DNA from: Erythroxylum novogranatense
Lineage: Eukaryota > Streptophyta > Magnoliopsida > Malpighiales > Erythroxylaceae
Assembly: GCA_029891385.1 (NCBI GenBank)
Contig: CM057231.1
Span: 66,728,990-66,792,989 of the forward strand
Direction of reading: 5' to 3'
Length of the DNA: 64,000 nucleotides
In this document: one piece after another, positions 1 through 11,489 of the stretch
Position numbering within the stretch: the stretch's first letter is position 1
Layout of the letters: the number at the start of each line of letters is the position of its first letter
Position numbers and translations under genes: made by a program
The notes under the pieces: model-generated
What the model was told of the DNA's origin: nothing
The model's input: the letters and a program-made list of their open reading frames with translations, nothing else
Databases searched by the model: none

Positions 1-1112
1 GGTGAACTGAAAGCAAATCGAATCATAAAGCGACATACAAAGCGAATTAATTCGGAAGCCAAACGGAAACGAATCGATAAACGAAGCAAATAAAACGGAC
101 GAAACAAATCATATAGCAAAACAAAGCGAAGTGGATACTCAAGAAATGTCCGACATCCGTGCATAGGTTATCTACAGAAAGCGTTGCGTTGGAGATCTAA
201 ACTAAGACATATTCCAAAATCCGGTGTGAAATTTTTTTTTCTTTCTTATTCTCATTTCTTACATCAATCACATCCATATAATTTCCCATAGGAAATTCAT
301 TCTTAAACCCAAAACTCAACAATCATACAAAATCTTATACAAATCCATACAAATCTCAAATTACACTTTATTCTCATTTTATCGAAATTTCGGCAAAGAT
401 AAATGGTGCATTTATCCTAACGAAACCTGCAAAGTGTTCAAACAACACTTCTAAAAGCCCAATAAATCAAACAATCATCAAAATCAACCGGACCCTCCGT
501 CCGGATCTCAAAGAGAACAAACGCAATCTTAATTCTAAAACATTCTCATAACTATAATACAATATATTGATCTCATAACTCAATCTCATTTCCAAACTTA
601 TACACAATTCCATATACAATTTCCAATCCCAACTTTATACATGAAATACATTTATCCCAAACTTATCTTAAGCCATAAACATATTCATACTAAAGATCTA
701 AATTACAAAATCTAAGCGACACAAATGTCGAAACCGATGTCTTCACATTCTTTCATCCGATCTCTGCTCAAAACACGGAGATGGGGATGAAAGGGGTGAG
801 CTTCGAAGCTCATGGATAACACATTTATAAATTGAATAATAAGCGAAATCAATTTTCATAAACTTTTTGTCAAAAGGCTAATTTTTCAAACTTTATAATT
901 TTTCAAACAATTTCCTCAAACCCTTTTCATATTTTTCAAACTTTTCCTCAAACCCTTTTCATATTTTTCAAACTTTTCATAATAATCTCACTTTTTCTCA
1001 TTTTTTTTTCAAACTTCTCAAATTTTTCATAAATATGAATGCAACATTCAGAGACAATATTAAAAACACATAACATATCAGAATGGTCTGGTTCGGTCCA
1101 AAACAGAACGTA

Positions 1113-1190
1113 CTGCACATTCTCACGTAGCGGTCCTGTGCAGTCGTGAACAGAACGTACTACACTTTTCCGCATAGCGGTCTAGTGTAG
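1113..1190. other. Two tandem hairpins with compensatory stems in LTR C1
   Basis: CTGCACA (1113-1119) pairs with TGTGCAG (1137-1143), and CTACACT (1160-1166) pairs with AGTGTAG (1184-1190). The second also has an inner stem CCGC/GCGG at 1170-1173 and 1177-1180. Both follow the word AACGTA. The two stems differ at two positions, and both partners changed together, which suggests pairing is maintained. Equivalent hairpins occur in the other C copy and in the family A LTRs. Confidence 0.7.
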
Positions 1191-3524
1191 CCCTGAGGGA
1201 GTCCGAAATCGAAGCTCCATGCCACTAGTGGGCAGCCGGGCGAAGGCTATACAAATAGAGACAACGCTGACTCACCAAAGGACCTAACCGAACCCACATA
1301 ACACGTAAACGAAAACAGAAATTCGAATTGCCCGAAGACACTTTTCAAAATCTTGATTTTCACACATTCACATAGTGCATAATATTCAATCACTTCAATC
1401 AATCAGTTCACATATAAATCAAAGTCATAACAATGAATGCAATAATTTCCTTCAATATAATTTAGATTTATTCAAAATTTCATTCTCACATTATTCAAAC
1501 AATCTAAACACAACGGATTTCATAGACTTTGCATTTTCGTAAAATTTATTCCGAAAGCCAATTTTTCAAACATTTTTTTAAAAAATAATTTATCAAAAAT
1601 CCAATTCTTGCTTTCTTTAATTTTTGAAACTTTATATATAGCTTACAATTCAAAATGTAAATATGCTACCCACCTCGAATTAATGCCAGAAGCTTGTCCA
1701 AATCGTCAATTCTCCAAATTCCTCCTTCTTTCTTTAACTTAAAAATTCCCTAAGCCACAAATATCCAAATTCATCGTCATAATTTGCATAATTCTCAAAC
1801 TTAACTATAAGAAATTCATAAGCACCATATTTTGAAGCTTTCTAAAACCAGAATTTCTAAAAGCCCCAAAGTCCAAATTTGACCTAAACCGAACTAGTCA
1901 AATTCAATATCATAAATCACTTACTTACTCAAATTAAACTTAGAAAACACCAATTCCATATAAATTCAAGCTATTTCAATCTCCAATTTTGAAAATCCCC
2001 AATTTTCAAAATTGACCTAAACCAATACACTCAAATTCAATCTCATAAAACATAATTTCTTCAAAATTGATTCCATATTTCATCAATTCATGCTATTATT
2101 GATGATTCTACACCTTTAATTTACAAAATTTGGGAAAATCCCCAAATCTTAAAATTGGCCTAAACCAATTTATATAAATTCAATATCATAATTCATAATT
2201 TTCTCAAAACTAATTTCATATTCCACAAACCCATATTATTATCTTTAATTCTACACCAAAATTTCACTAAATCCTCAACCATAAAATTTTGCCTAAACTT
2301 TAAACAAATTTTCATCCAAAATTAAACCCAACCTAAAGCATATATTTCAAAATCAACTTCATAAATCACAAACTCATATCATTATCTATATTTCTCAATC
2401 AAAAACTCAACAAAAACTCATAGTTGAAAATTTTCTCTTACCTCATTTCTCCACCAAATTTAAATTTTCTTGGTTCCTTAGGAAGCTCTCATCATTCTCC
2501 ACTCTTTTCCTTCTTGGAAAGATCCCGAAAGCCTTAAGAATTGAGTAGAAAAATTAAAGCTTACCTTTCTCCCTCTTCTTTTCTCCAACACCGAAACTCT
2601 TCTCCATTCAACTTCTTATTTTCTTCTTCCTTTTCTTATGAAATTTCCAGCCACTTTCGTGGCTTTTAATAGCTCAAAACGACAACTCATTCTTGTGTTT
2701 CATTAAATGATGGTTAATTGACCATTTTACCCTCCATTCAAAGCTTAAAGTCATGCTTACTTGCGGGTTGATTCGCACTATCAAGATGAAGGAATTTGTC
2801 CAAACTTCCTTCTAGAGAAATTTTCCTCCCAATCATACGAATCTAACGCCACTGACCGCGCTCAATTCGGATCACCACATCAAAAGTTATGCATAAAACA
2901 GTTCAGGTATATCCATATTCTAACACATTTTCCATGTACGATTATTTCCGTCCAAAAGTTCACATTCTTAATCCCAGAATTGAAACTCGATGTCTTCATA
3001 ACAATTGTAGCCTTATGTCTCTAGTTTAATTAAAAACAAGAATCGTCTCATTTCAATTCCCAGATCAAAAGTTATGCTCAAAATACTCTCAGGTGTTCCC
3101 AATCATTAAAATTACACCCTAATCCGAACTTAAATTAAAACATTAAAAGTCTTAGGGGCAAAATTGACATTTCATGTCTTCATATGATTTGTAGCCCCTT
3201 GTCTTATCTTTGTTTTGCCTCAAGAATCACTTTAATCGGATCTCTACAGATCTCGAATTTCCCAAAATACTGAACTATGTTTGGAAAATTTCCTAACTCA
3301 CTTTGATTAAATTAATCACCATTAATTTAATCTCATAAAATTACAAATTTCTCATGAGAATGTAGGGAATTGTCTTACGAATCCAACGCCATAAGAATCA
3401 ACTCAATCGGATGTCGGACGGAAAAGATATGAGCAAAACAATGAACAAAGGTCGGATTGGAGGAGGAAACAAGAAAACTAAAGAAGCAAAACGACGTCGT
3501 ATTAGGGCGAGGATAGGGCGCGGT

Positions 3525-3653
3525 CGCTACGGCGACGCGTCGCCCTAGCGATGCGAGCCGAACGCCCGCCATTGCTATGGCGATGCGTCGCTCTAGCGAC
3601 GCGAGCCAAAAGCCCACCATCGCTACGGCGACGCGTCGCCCTAGCGACGGGGG
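3525..3653. repeat. 48-bp GC-rich minisatellite in LTR C1
   Basis: About 2.7 copies of an exact 48-bp period (3525-3572, 3573-3620, 3621-3653), very CpG-rich within AT-rich DNA. Each unit contains near-palindromes built from GGCGACGCGTCGCC. Open reading frames across it on both strands are by-products of the repeat. The homologous spot of the other C LTR (about 23053-23149) lacks this block. Confidence 0.9.
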
Positions 3654-4467
3654 TACTTCATTTATTTTTTTTTCCACATAAAAACTCAAAACTTCCGAAA
3701 TTCATAACTCTTAATCCCGGACTCCAATTTTGACAAACTTAGTCTCTATAGAAAGCTTGAAGGAAGCTCTACATCTTCTACGAAGGACATAAAAATCAAT
3801 TTGACTCCTACGGGAGTTCATTTTCCGGTCAAAGATACTATCCTCTAATAATCATGCTAAAATCACAATATAAACTTGTAAAAATCATAACTTATTATTC
3901 CGAGATCGAAAAATTGCATACTTTATATCGAAATAAAGATAAAAACAAACACTTCAATTTTCATGATGAACATCAAAGCTCAATTAACCTCTAACTAGGT
4001 TAATTTCTCAGTCAAAGTCAAACTCAAAGTCAAAAGTCAACCTTATCTACCATAAACTTTGACTGATCATAACTTTCACTCCCGATATCAAAAAATATAA
4101 AACTTTATGGCTACAGAAAGCTCTTAACATAACCTACAAGTTTCCAGAAGACCATTTTCTTATATTATGCCTAAATCAAAAGTCAACTTTCAAAGGCCAA
4201 AAAGTCAACTATTTCACAATTTTTCATATTTTCACTCTTTCTCTTTTTTTTGTCATGATTTTCAACTTAATTTTAATCAACTCATCCACTTAATTTCATA
4301 AACCATACCAATTCACTCAAAACCTCAAAGATATCAAAATCAAATCATTTCTTTTCTTATCAATATCCTTTAAATTTTAAGACATCTCTTATACAAGACA
4401 TACACAAAGCACTCCTTAAATTTCATTTTTGTAATTCAAATCTTCACTCAAGGATCGGGGTCCAACA

Positions 4468-5111
4468 AGTACGTCATGAATCAGGGACTAACCCAAACCA
4501 TCATGTTATGTTATGTGTTTATGATCTGTTATTATGTTTCATGCATCATGAATTGTTCAAGAATCAAGCATTTTCAAGATAATGACTCTTACATGCTCAA
4601 TTGTTATGATTTCAACAAGTACCACGACAATGAGTTTTTTTTAATACTTTTGCTTATTGCTATATTACGAATATGTTCCCCCGAGCTTTTTAGCTCACCC
4701 CCTCTATCTCCCCCATTCAGGTGACGAGCAAGAGACCGAGTGAGTCACGAGTTATGGCAGCACTCCATTTTGTTATGTTTACTTCTTTTCAATGTTATAT
4801 ATTTTGGAAATCAAGGCATTAATTACATTTCAAGTTTTATTGGTTCAAGTGTATTTTTGTATTTTGGCACTTGAACTCAAAGTTTGTAATTTGGTTTGAG
4901 ATGTTCTTAAAGCTTAGTAAAACTCATCTCTTGGATAACGATTTATGGATATGTTTGTTTTAAAGCATGAAAGTAAGTTTTGAGTTTGTTCACGATGGGT
5001 CCATTGAACTTCCGATGGTCTCTTTCCTCAATCGTTTAATTTACATGTTTTGCCGCACGCATACAGTACCATGCTCCCATGTCCGATGTTGGGCTCCGAC
5101 AGCGGGGTCCA
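4468..5111 (+). repeat. A0: 3' part of a family A LTR (+)
   Basis: Matches the reverse complement of the LTRs of element A1: the GTCATGAA...GACTAACCC stretch at the start, the AGCTCACCCCCTCTATCTCC block near 4690-4715, the CAGGTGACGAGCAAGAGACC stretch near 4720-4740, and the terminal TTGGGCTCC...GGGGTCCAACA at 5085-5111. Its 5' part has been separated by insertion of C1 and lies outside the window. It sits in a family B LTR that resumes at 5112, so AATAA at 5112-5116 is its expected TSD copy. The uninterrupted site is visible at 26982-26986 in the other B LTR. Confidence 0.88.
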
Positions 5112-5840
5112 ACAAATAAGCTAGACATATGAAAAGGGTAAAGATTGAAAGGAGCATTTAGATTAATCATATACAAATGAAGCATAAGTATACGTTCAAT
5201 TAGAGACACATGAATTTTGAAATGGGAACGAGTGTAAAATGTGTTCTAAAACATATGCCCAGGATTGTCATTGCGCATGCATTGTACATTGTCCATTGAT
5301 ACTTTTGTGCATAAATAAAGGTTTATATGTGTGCAATCATTAATGAGTGTTCAATGTGTGTCTTGCATAAATGGATTATGCAGGTTCAGTGTCCGTATTC
5401 AGGCGCTCCCCGATTTTGGAAGCAAATGCTAAAATGGAGCGTACTGTGAGTAGACCTAGATGGTCTCACTTCATTGTCTGCTTTATTTGAATTTTTTATA
5501 CATTGATCTCGGTATGATGAATGTGTATCTGAATGTGATTGTGATTGTGATTTGGATATTGAAGTGCTAATGGTATGTGAATGAGAAGAAGTGAGTGCAT
5601 GAAAGTGTTTGCTAGTGAATTCTGAATATGTTATTGCATGCAAGTTAAGTGTGAATTCTCAACTGTATGTTGAATACTGGACTACGGTCCGATGATAAGT
5701 GAATGTGATCGAATAAGTGCATGCAATGTAAGTGATGCATTCCATGGCATGAATGCATGAAATATAAAGGCATTGTGACTTGATTTGCCCGTATGAAGCG
5801 CTTCCACGTAGAGCTATGCTCCGTGATTATGTGATGTGAC

Positions 5841-5916
5841 TGAGCCTAAGGGCCAGTAATTTGATTCGACTGAGCCTACGGGCTAGTATTCCGATTCGAC
5901 TAAACCTACGGGCTAG
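5841..5916. repeat. Three tandem AGCCTACGGGCT-type mini-hairpins, B 5' LTR
   Basis: Units of about 29 bp each carry a 4-bp stem AGCC/GGCT around a short TACG-like loop: 5843-5854, 5873-5884 and 5903-5914. In the first and third units the stem has decayed, while the homologous third unit in the 3' LTR keeps AGCC/GGCT. Confidence 0.65.
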
Positions 5917-6071
5917 TACTCTGTATATGTGAGAGGCACTCAGTCACAACAATAAGAATGAATGTGAGTCTCATCTAAATGGCATATGCATAAAATAAAT
6001 GTTTAAGTGTACTGAATGGCGAATGTGAGATTGAGATTCTGTATGATGTGTGACATATGTGTTATGTGTTT

Positions 6072-6119
6072 GGGTGAGCCATCAATGATGGTCTCCCATT
6101 AAGTTTGCAAAACTCACCC
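6072..6119. other. Nested inverted repeat GGGTGAG...CTCACCC, B 5' LTR
   Basis: Outer stem GGGTGAG (6072-6078) with CTCACCC (6113-6119). Inner stem CCATC (6079-6083) with GATGG (6087-6091). It is followed by AAAATTTGCAACTATTTTTC and AGGA. The same module recurs at 27927-27974 in the other B LTR, in E near 38047-38094 and in F near 43848-43900, and in decayed form in D near 28883-28931. It probably lies in the transcribed R/U5 part of the LTR. Confidence 0.65.
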
Positions 6120-6546
6120 AAAATTTGCAACTATTTTTCAGGATAAGAAGAATACCCCGTTAGGCCAATGAGAGTATACTTACAGCATTGAAGTGAAGGA
6201 TAGAGGTCGGTATCAGTTCACGTCTGCATTGCATGTCTAGATTTTTGTATTAAATTGTTTATTCCGCAACTTCTGTATGAATTGTATTTTGAAATGAATC
6301 AAGTGTTTGTATTTGTGAAAGGGCCTAACGGCCATATGAGAATTTTGTAAATGGCCTTGTATGATGGAAAAGGGCTTATGGCCTATTTGATTATTGACTT
6401 CCACATGCGTGTCTGTAAAGAGGAAAAATTCGATGCCGAATTTTGATTGATCGAGTTCTTAGCACACCACCCTCGAGGGACACGATCTCGGATATCACCA
6501 TTGATATCGGGTTCGGGTTTTGCGGGAGTGGGGTGCTACATTTAGG

Positions 6547-6558
6547 TGGTATCAAAGC
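6547..6558 (+). promoter_or_regulatory. PBS of B (tRNA-iMet type)
   Basis: TGGTATCAAAGC, one mismatch from the usual plant initiator-tRNA-Met PBS TGGTATCAGAGC, six bases after the end of the 5' LTR. It fixes the orientation of B as + and marks the start of its internal domain. Confidence 0.9.
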
Positions 6559-8762
6559 CTAGAAGTACAATCTTATATGGGCATTGTGAAATGTGTGTCA
6601 AGTTACATGCATATTAGTCATGTCATTGCAGACAACGGCAACTGATCCCCAGCATGAGTCACATGCATGAGCATTCCTTAAGAGTTTGAGTTGTTAGAAG
6701 CATTGAGAGAAATGATGATCTGACTGAATGTGAGAAAATAAGGTTTATGGACAATTTGGAAATCAGAAATAGTATCTGGTTTTGCATGGTAGATAAGAGT
6801 CCCCTGCAAAAGGGTGCATATCCTTGAAGGTGATATATCCCTTGGGGGTGAAATAAGTGTGAACCGGTATATTGCCATGGATTGATTGAGGAAAATAAGA
6901 ATATGAATAGAAATGAGGAGACTAATATGTATAGATAAAATGAAATGAAATCATAAAACTGTTATGATCATAAAAGGGCGAATTTGGAATCGCAATGGTT
7001 ATGTGGTTGTAATTCAGTATAAGGAGATAGTAGAAAAAAAAATTCTTGAGACTGAAAATTCATAATGTTTATGCTTCAGAACTTTTGGATTTGGGTTTGG
7101 ATATAATAGATAAAGATTCAATGTAATTGTATCGATGGAAGTATTAGTGAATATGAAATCGAAATTTCAATCGGGTGATATGTCCTCAAATGTGATATAA
7201 ATGTGAATACATTGTCATGGATTGTTGAAAAAAATATATAGACATAAGTAGAAATAATAAGATGAAAGTATATAAGTTAAGTTGATATGACCTTGAAAGG
7301 TTGCCCTTGGACTTAGAATGATTGTGTGATTATCAATATAAGAGTTTAAGATTCAGTGTGAGAATATATCTGTGGAGTGGAGATTTAAGGTTTATATGGG
7401 TCATGCCCCTACCATTATAAATTGATTGAGAATAAAGATGTGTAAGATGAAATAAATGACAATTGGAAGATCAGATGATGATAGTGATATAGGAAAAAGT
7501 TGTTGAGTTCAGATTAAATTGTCATTGTGAGTGTACATTTGATAGTGGGATCACCATCACGGGTGAAATTATTAAGCATATGTGAACAATATCCATGAAG
7601 ATGACATAGGAAGTAATTGGCGACTTATTGAATAAGTCCAAAGTTCAAGATAAAGTAAGACGTGAGAGTACTTGTAGTAATCAATGGGGAAAGAATTGAG
7701 ACTGTTAATGATGTTAGCATAGGTGATGAGCTTGAGGGAAAAGAAGAGGGATATGATTATAGCGAAGTACCCATGATCGCGAACTGGCATAAAAAGAGAA
7801 AGGTTATCTAGAATTAAATGGGATTAAAGTGTCCTTAGTAGTATAAGCTACTAATTGGTAAATTGATGCGAATACATCTCCAGATAAGATGGGATGATTT
7901 TGGTGATGTATGCCAAGATATTAGAGTAAATGAAATTGTTTAAGTGCCCTACAGAGCCTCATTAGAAGGAATGTTCAGATCATGTTAGCTATGGCATAAA
8001 TTGATTTTATTGAGATATGATGCATAGTTGAAGTTGATCTTCTCGAAGTATTAAGGATGACTGATATGTAATGACGAAAAATAGTTGATTGATAAGTTTT
8101 TTATGAATATTTTTGATGATTGTAGTAAGAAATCTTCTTTCAAAGAAGAATCTCCCTAAATTGAGTTAAGTTGATCAAACGATTTGACTTAAGAGTAAAT
8201 AATGAAGAGACAAATCAAAAATGAATTTGTAATACGTCAAAGTGAATAATGGAGTCATATCCTAACCAGAAACTCAAGCATAAAAAGTGGAATATGCCAC
8301 TGAGAGTGTGTACACGAACTACATGAGTGGATTATAAATTCGATGTAAATATGTTCAGGAGATACAAATTCAATATGAGGAATGAAATACCAACACACAA
8401 AGTGAAGCATTCAAATAAATTGAAATGTGTGGAGGAACTAGTATGAATGAATAGGCATTTGAGTAACCCGATGTGAATTAAAGGAATTCGAAGAAAAAGA
8501 GGAAATCATTAGAGACAAGAAGTCAAGCGGGAGACTGAAAATGACATGAGACAAAATTACTTATGTTAGGGAAATTAGTCACCAAAGGAATTGCAAGAAA
8601 TTAACACAAGGAAAAATGTGAGTGATACTTAATGATACCCCAATGGCATTATGATATTGAAGATTTAAGTGATCTAAGCAAAAATTGTATTAATTAGTGA
8701 CTGTGATCATAGATGGTATTTTGAGAGTGTCTGCAAGGAAAAAAGGGGACGTTTTGAATATT

Positions 8763-8767
8763 TGAGG
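8763..8767. repeat. TSD of A1, left copy (TGAGG)
   Basis: TGAGG directly before TGTTGG at 8768, repeated directly after CCAACA at 18014-18018. A perfect 5-bp duplication defines A1 as a single insertion. Confidence 0.93.
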
Positions 8768-9437
8768 TGTTGGACTCCGTTTCTGGAGCCCAACATCAGG
8801 CATGAAAGCGTGATACTTGCTGCGTGAGGCAAAACTTATTAATCAAACAAAGAAGGAAAACCCTCGGAAGCTCAAGGGCCTCATAGTTAACAAACCTGGA
8901 ACTTGCTTTCATTTATTTGAAACAAACACATCCATAATTCATTAATCCAAAAGGTGGGTTTTTACAAAGCTTTACTAACATTTCAAACCAAATTACAACT
9001 TTTGAGTTCAAGATGCCAAAAATACAAAAATACACTTGAACCAATAGAACTTGAAATGTAACTAAAGCCTTGACTTCTAAAAGTGAAACTTGAAAATACA
9101 TAAATAGAACAAAATGGAGTGTCGCCATAACTCGAGACTCACTCGGTTTCTTACTCGTCACCTGTATGGGGGAGATAAAGGGGGTGAGCTATAAAGCTCG
9201 TGGGAACACATTTATAATATAGAAATAAGCAAAACTATTAAAAAGATAACTCATTGCCGTGTGGTACACTTTGAAATCATAATAATTGAGCATATGCAAA
9301 AAGTCATCATCTCGAAAGGCTTGATTTGTAAAGAATTCATGAGTAAAATTCCAAATTTAAATGTGTGAAACATGATAGTAAATCATAAACACATAAGCAT
9401 AGCATAATGGTTGGGGTTAGTCCAGGTTCATGACATA

Positions 9438-9469
9438 CTACACATTCCCATTGAAATGGTTATGTGTAG
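9438..9469. other. Strong hairpin in A1 3' LTR
   Basis: CTACACAT (9438-9445) pairs with ATGTGTAG (9462-9469). An inner stem CCATT (9448-9452) pairs with AATGG (9455-9459) around a two-base loop. It corresponds in position to the hairpins of the C LTRs, whose stem sequences differ but still pair. Confidence 0.75.
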
Positions 9470-10205
9470 TCGTAGTTTCTTGAGGGAGTCCTTGTGTGGA
9501 TGTCCGTGCCACTTGCGGGTAGGCAGACGAAACCTTTTTCATGGTCAATGTGCACGTGACAGTTCTTAGGACATACCACAAACCCACATATCATGCATGA
9601 TTCAAGTCTTGTAAACTTGATTACCAAACTGGCACTTGTTTAGAAATTCACTTTTTGTATCTTTTGGAAATCATGATTTCATGTGCATGTATTCTTGAAA
9701 GGAGAAAACCCTTTTTGAAGTCTTTTCAAAAAGAATCATGAATGCAAATCATGTAGCAACATATAATCATTTCACAATAGCAATTAAAGCAAACATTAAT
9801 GATGCAATTTTAAATTATTCAACCTTTCTTGATTTGAAAAAAACAATGAGTGACTTATTTACTCTATTATAAATATGAACCCACCTTGAATTCCTTGCTT
9901 GTACTTGCTCTGGAATGAGTTTCCTCTTGATCCTCTTGCCTCACTTGATTTCCTAAAACAAGAACCAACATTCCATTCAATAACTCATGCTGAAACAATA
10001 ATTCTATTCTTAACTTCCATCCAAAATTTCATATCCTTAGAGACTGATTTAAAACTTCATTTCTTCAAGAAACTTGTAGCCCTATGTCTCTAGTTTACAA
10101 CGCATCAAAATCACCTCAATTGGACTTTTATAGCAAAAGATATGCCCAAAACATCAAAATCTAACTTTGCTGAAAACTGGGGGCTCGTCGCGACGAAGTT
10201 ACACT

Positions 10206-10247
10206 CGTCGGGCCATGCGGCCTCGCGTATGTCGCGACGTGCGGGTC
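10206..10247. repeat. CpG-rich 24-bp array, short form (A1 3' LTR)
   Basis: About 1.75 copies of a 24-bp unit of the type CGTCGNGNC-GCGGCCTCGCGTA (10206-10229 plus partial 10230-10247). The other LTR of the same element has about 4.75 copies at 17240-17353. Confidence 0.85.
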
Positions 10248-10907
10248 TGGAAAACAACCCCGAACCTGACTTTCCAACATTTACAAAATCAATCCTCCCC
10301 ACTTGTCAAAGCAAAACATCTAAGCTTAAGATCATGCCTTATACTTCAATTCTAAACTCATTTTAACACAAAATCATCATCAAGACACAAAAAAATCATC
10401 AACCCAAAGAATTTAATCAACATTTCTGAAAACCCTAAACCATCGACTCTAACATCATTCCAAGAAAAACAAGGGTTCAATCCATCTCAAACAAGAAGAA
10501 ATAAACTCATACTTACCTGTTGAAACTTCAAATCCTTCGAAAATCTCAAGAAATCAAAACACCAATTCTTTCCTCTTTTTCTTCTCTTCCGCCGCAACTC
10601 TCTTCTCTTCCTCTCTTCTTTTCCTTTCTCTCTTTTCTTCTTTCTAAACTCTTTTCCTTAAGCTTAAATGAAAGCAAAAAGACTATTATGCCCCTCCTTG
10701 CAAAACCTAAATCTAACCAAATTAAGTGATCTTCCCAAAATGCTCTCACTCATCTTTACCCTTTTTCTAACCACTTATTCAACACTAAACTCAAATTAAT
10801 CTTAATTTTCCACTAACACTTCCAATAAAATCAAACTATGCAATAAATCATACAATCAACACAGTTCATGTTTAATAACAACAATAAAAACAATTTAGGG
10901 CCCAACA

Positions 10908-10920
10908 TTCTCCCCCTCTT
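10908..10920 (-). promoter_or_regulatory. PPT of A1
   Basis: On the element strand AAGAGGGGGAGAA lies directly before the 3' LTR. This is the usual plus-strand primer of plant Ty3/gypsy elements. It overlaps the end of the pol frame. Confidence 0.9.
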
Positions 10921-11482
10921 AAAAGAAATTTTGTCCTCGAAATTTACCTGAATCATCGAAGAGACGCGGATACTTTTCCTTAATGACGTCCAAAGGCTCC
11001 CACGTGGCCTCTTCCACTGATTGGTTCCTCCACAGGACTTTAACTAGCTGAACCGTCTTGTTCCTGAGAACCTTTTCCTTGGTATCCAAAATCTCCACTG
11101 GAATTTCCTTATAACTCAAATCATCTCTCAACTGAACCTTCGTAGCCTGAATGATATGAGAAGGATCCGATCTATATCTCCTCAACATGGAGACTTGAAA
11201 GACATCATGGATCTGAGACAATTCCGGAGGAAACGCCAACATGTAGGCTAGTGGACCAATCCTCTCAAGAATCTCATAAGGACCCACATACCTCTGACTC
11301 AACTTGCCCTTCTTGCCAAACCTCATTACTCCTTTCCAAAGAGACGTCTTAAGGAACACCTTCTCACCCACTTCATACTCCATCTCTTTTTGGTGAGCAT
11401 CAATGTAGCTCTTCATCCTATCCTGAGCTGCCTTAAGCCGCTGCTTAACCAAATTGACTTTATCCACTGTCATCTGAATCAA
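10919..11482 (-). pseudogene. A1 integrase C-terminus with chromodomain
   Basis: A 187-residue open stretch. Residues about 60-95 hold the GPY/F module (RYVGPYEILERIGPLAYML); residues 91-106 hold IHDVFQVSMLRRYRSD. Residues about 125-175 form the chromodomain (EIPVEILDTKEKVLR...VKVLWRN...EEATWEPLDVIKEKYP, 11107-10954). Chromodomains of this kind are thought to guide chromoviruses to heterochromatin. The stop TAA overlaps the PPT. This is the best preserved part of the polyprotein. Confidence 0.93.
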
Positions 11483-11489
11483 CTCTGGT

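Larger units (their letters stand above)
1..4467 (-). repeat. C1: LTR of family C, cut by the window edge
   Basis: Long AT-rich LTR in minus orientation, read as an LTR because its right end closes with GGGGTCCAACA at 4457-4467 and because it aligns throughout with the complete copy at 18604-23775. Shared landmarks are a poly-T run near 235, a GGGGTGAGCT block near 795, paired ACGTACT hairpins near 1110-1190 and the closing inverted end. The left end (TGTTGGG...) lies outside the window. It contains no supported gene. It interrupts the family A LTR that resumes at 4468, so the expected TSD starts AGTAC at 4468-4472; the other copy is off-window. Whether it is a lone LTR or part of a full element cannot be told. 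Confidence 0.85.
5112..6540 (+). repeat. B 5' LTR, 3' portion
   Basis: Collinear with 26982-28395, the corresponding part of the B 3' LTR, including the start at AATAA(G/A)CTAGACATAT and the end at GGAGTGGGGTGCTACA (6540). It is followed at once by a tRNA-Met-type PBS, so it is the 5' LTR. The missing 5' 2.2 kb lies left of the A0 insertion, outside the window. It contains three AGCC/GGCT mini-hairpins (5844-5915) and the GGGTGAG...CTCACCC module. No gene is present. Confidence 0.9.
6541..8767 (+). mobile_element. B internal domain, part 1 (non-coding)
   Basis: From the PBS to the A1 insertion. The longest open frames are short and show no Gag, protease or polymerase motif. The stretch aligns with the E internal domain from 38538 onward: a shared start AGAAGTACAATCTTA, the GACTGATCCCC word and many later blocks. 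Two related elements with the same non-coding filling suggest a non-autonomous type with a large internal domain, though extreme decay of an old coding region is possible. The last five bases TGAGG (8763-8767) are the left TSD of A1. Confidence 0.75.
8768..10907 (-). repeat. A1 3' LTR (2,140 bp)
   Basis: On the plus strand it opens TGTTGGACTCC (8768) and closes GGGCCCAACA (10907). On the element strand it follows the PPT, so it is the 3' LTR. Features visible are the hairpin at 9438-9469, the GGGGGTGAGCTATAAAGCTC block near 9180 and a short CpG-rich array at 10206-10247. It contains no gene. Confidence 0.95.

Noticed and set aside
3375..3689. Open frames over the GC-rich repeat on both strands
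   Set aside because: They exist because the 48-bp unit is a multiple of three; the peptides merely repeat and match nothing recognisable.
6541..8767. A decayed gag in the B internal domain
   Set aside because: No capsid, zinc-knuckle or protease motif could be read in any frame, although D, which is heavily mutated, still shows them clearly.
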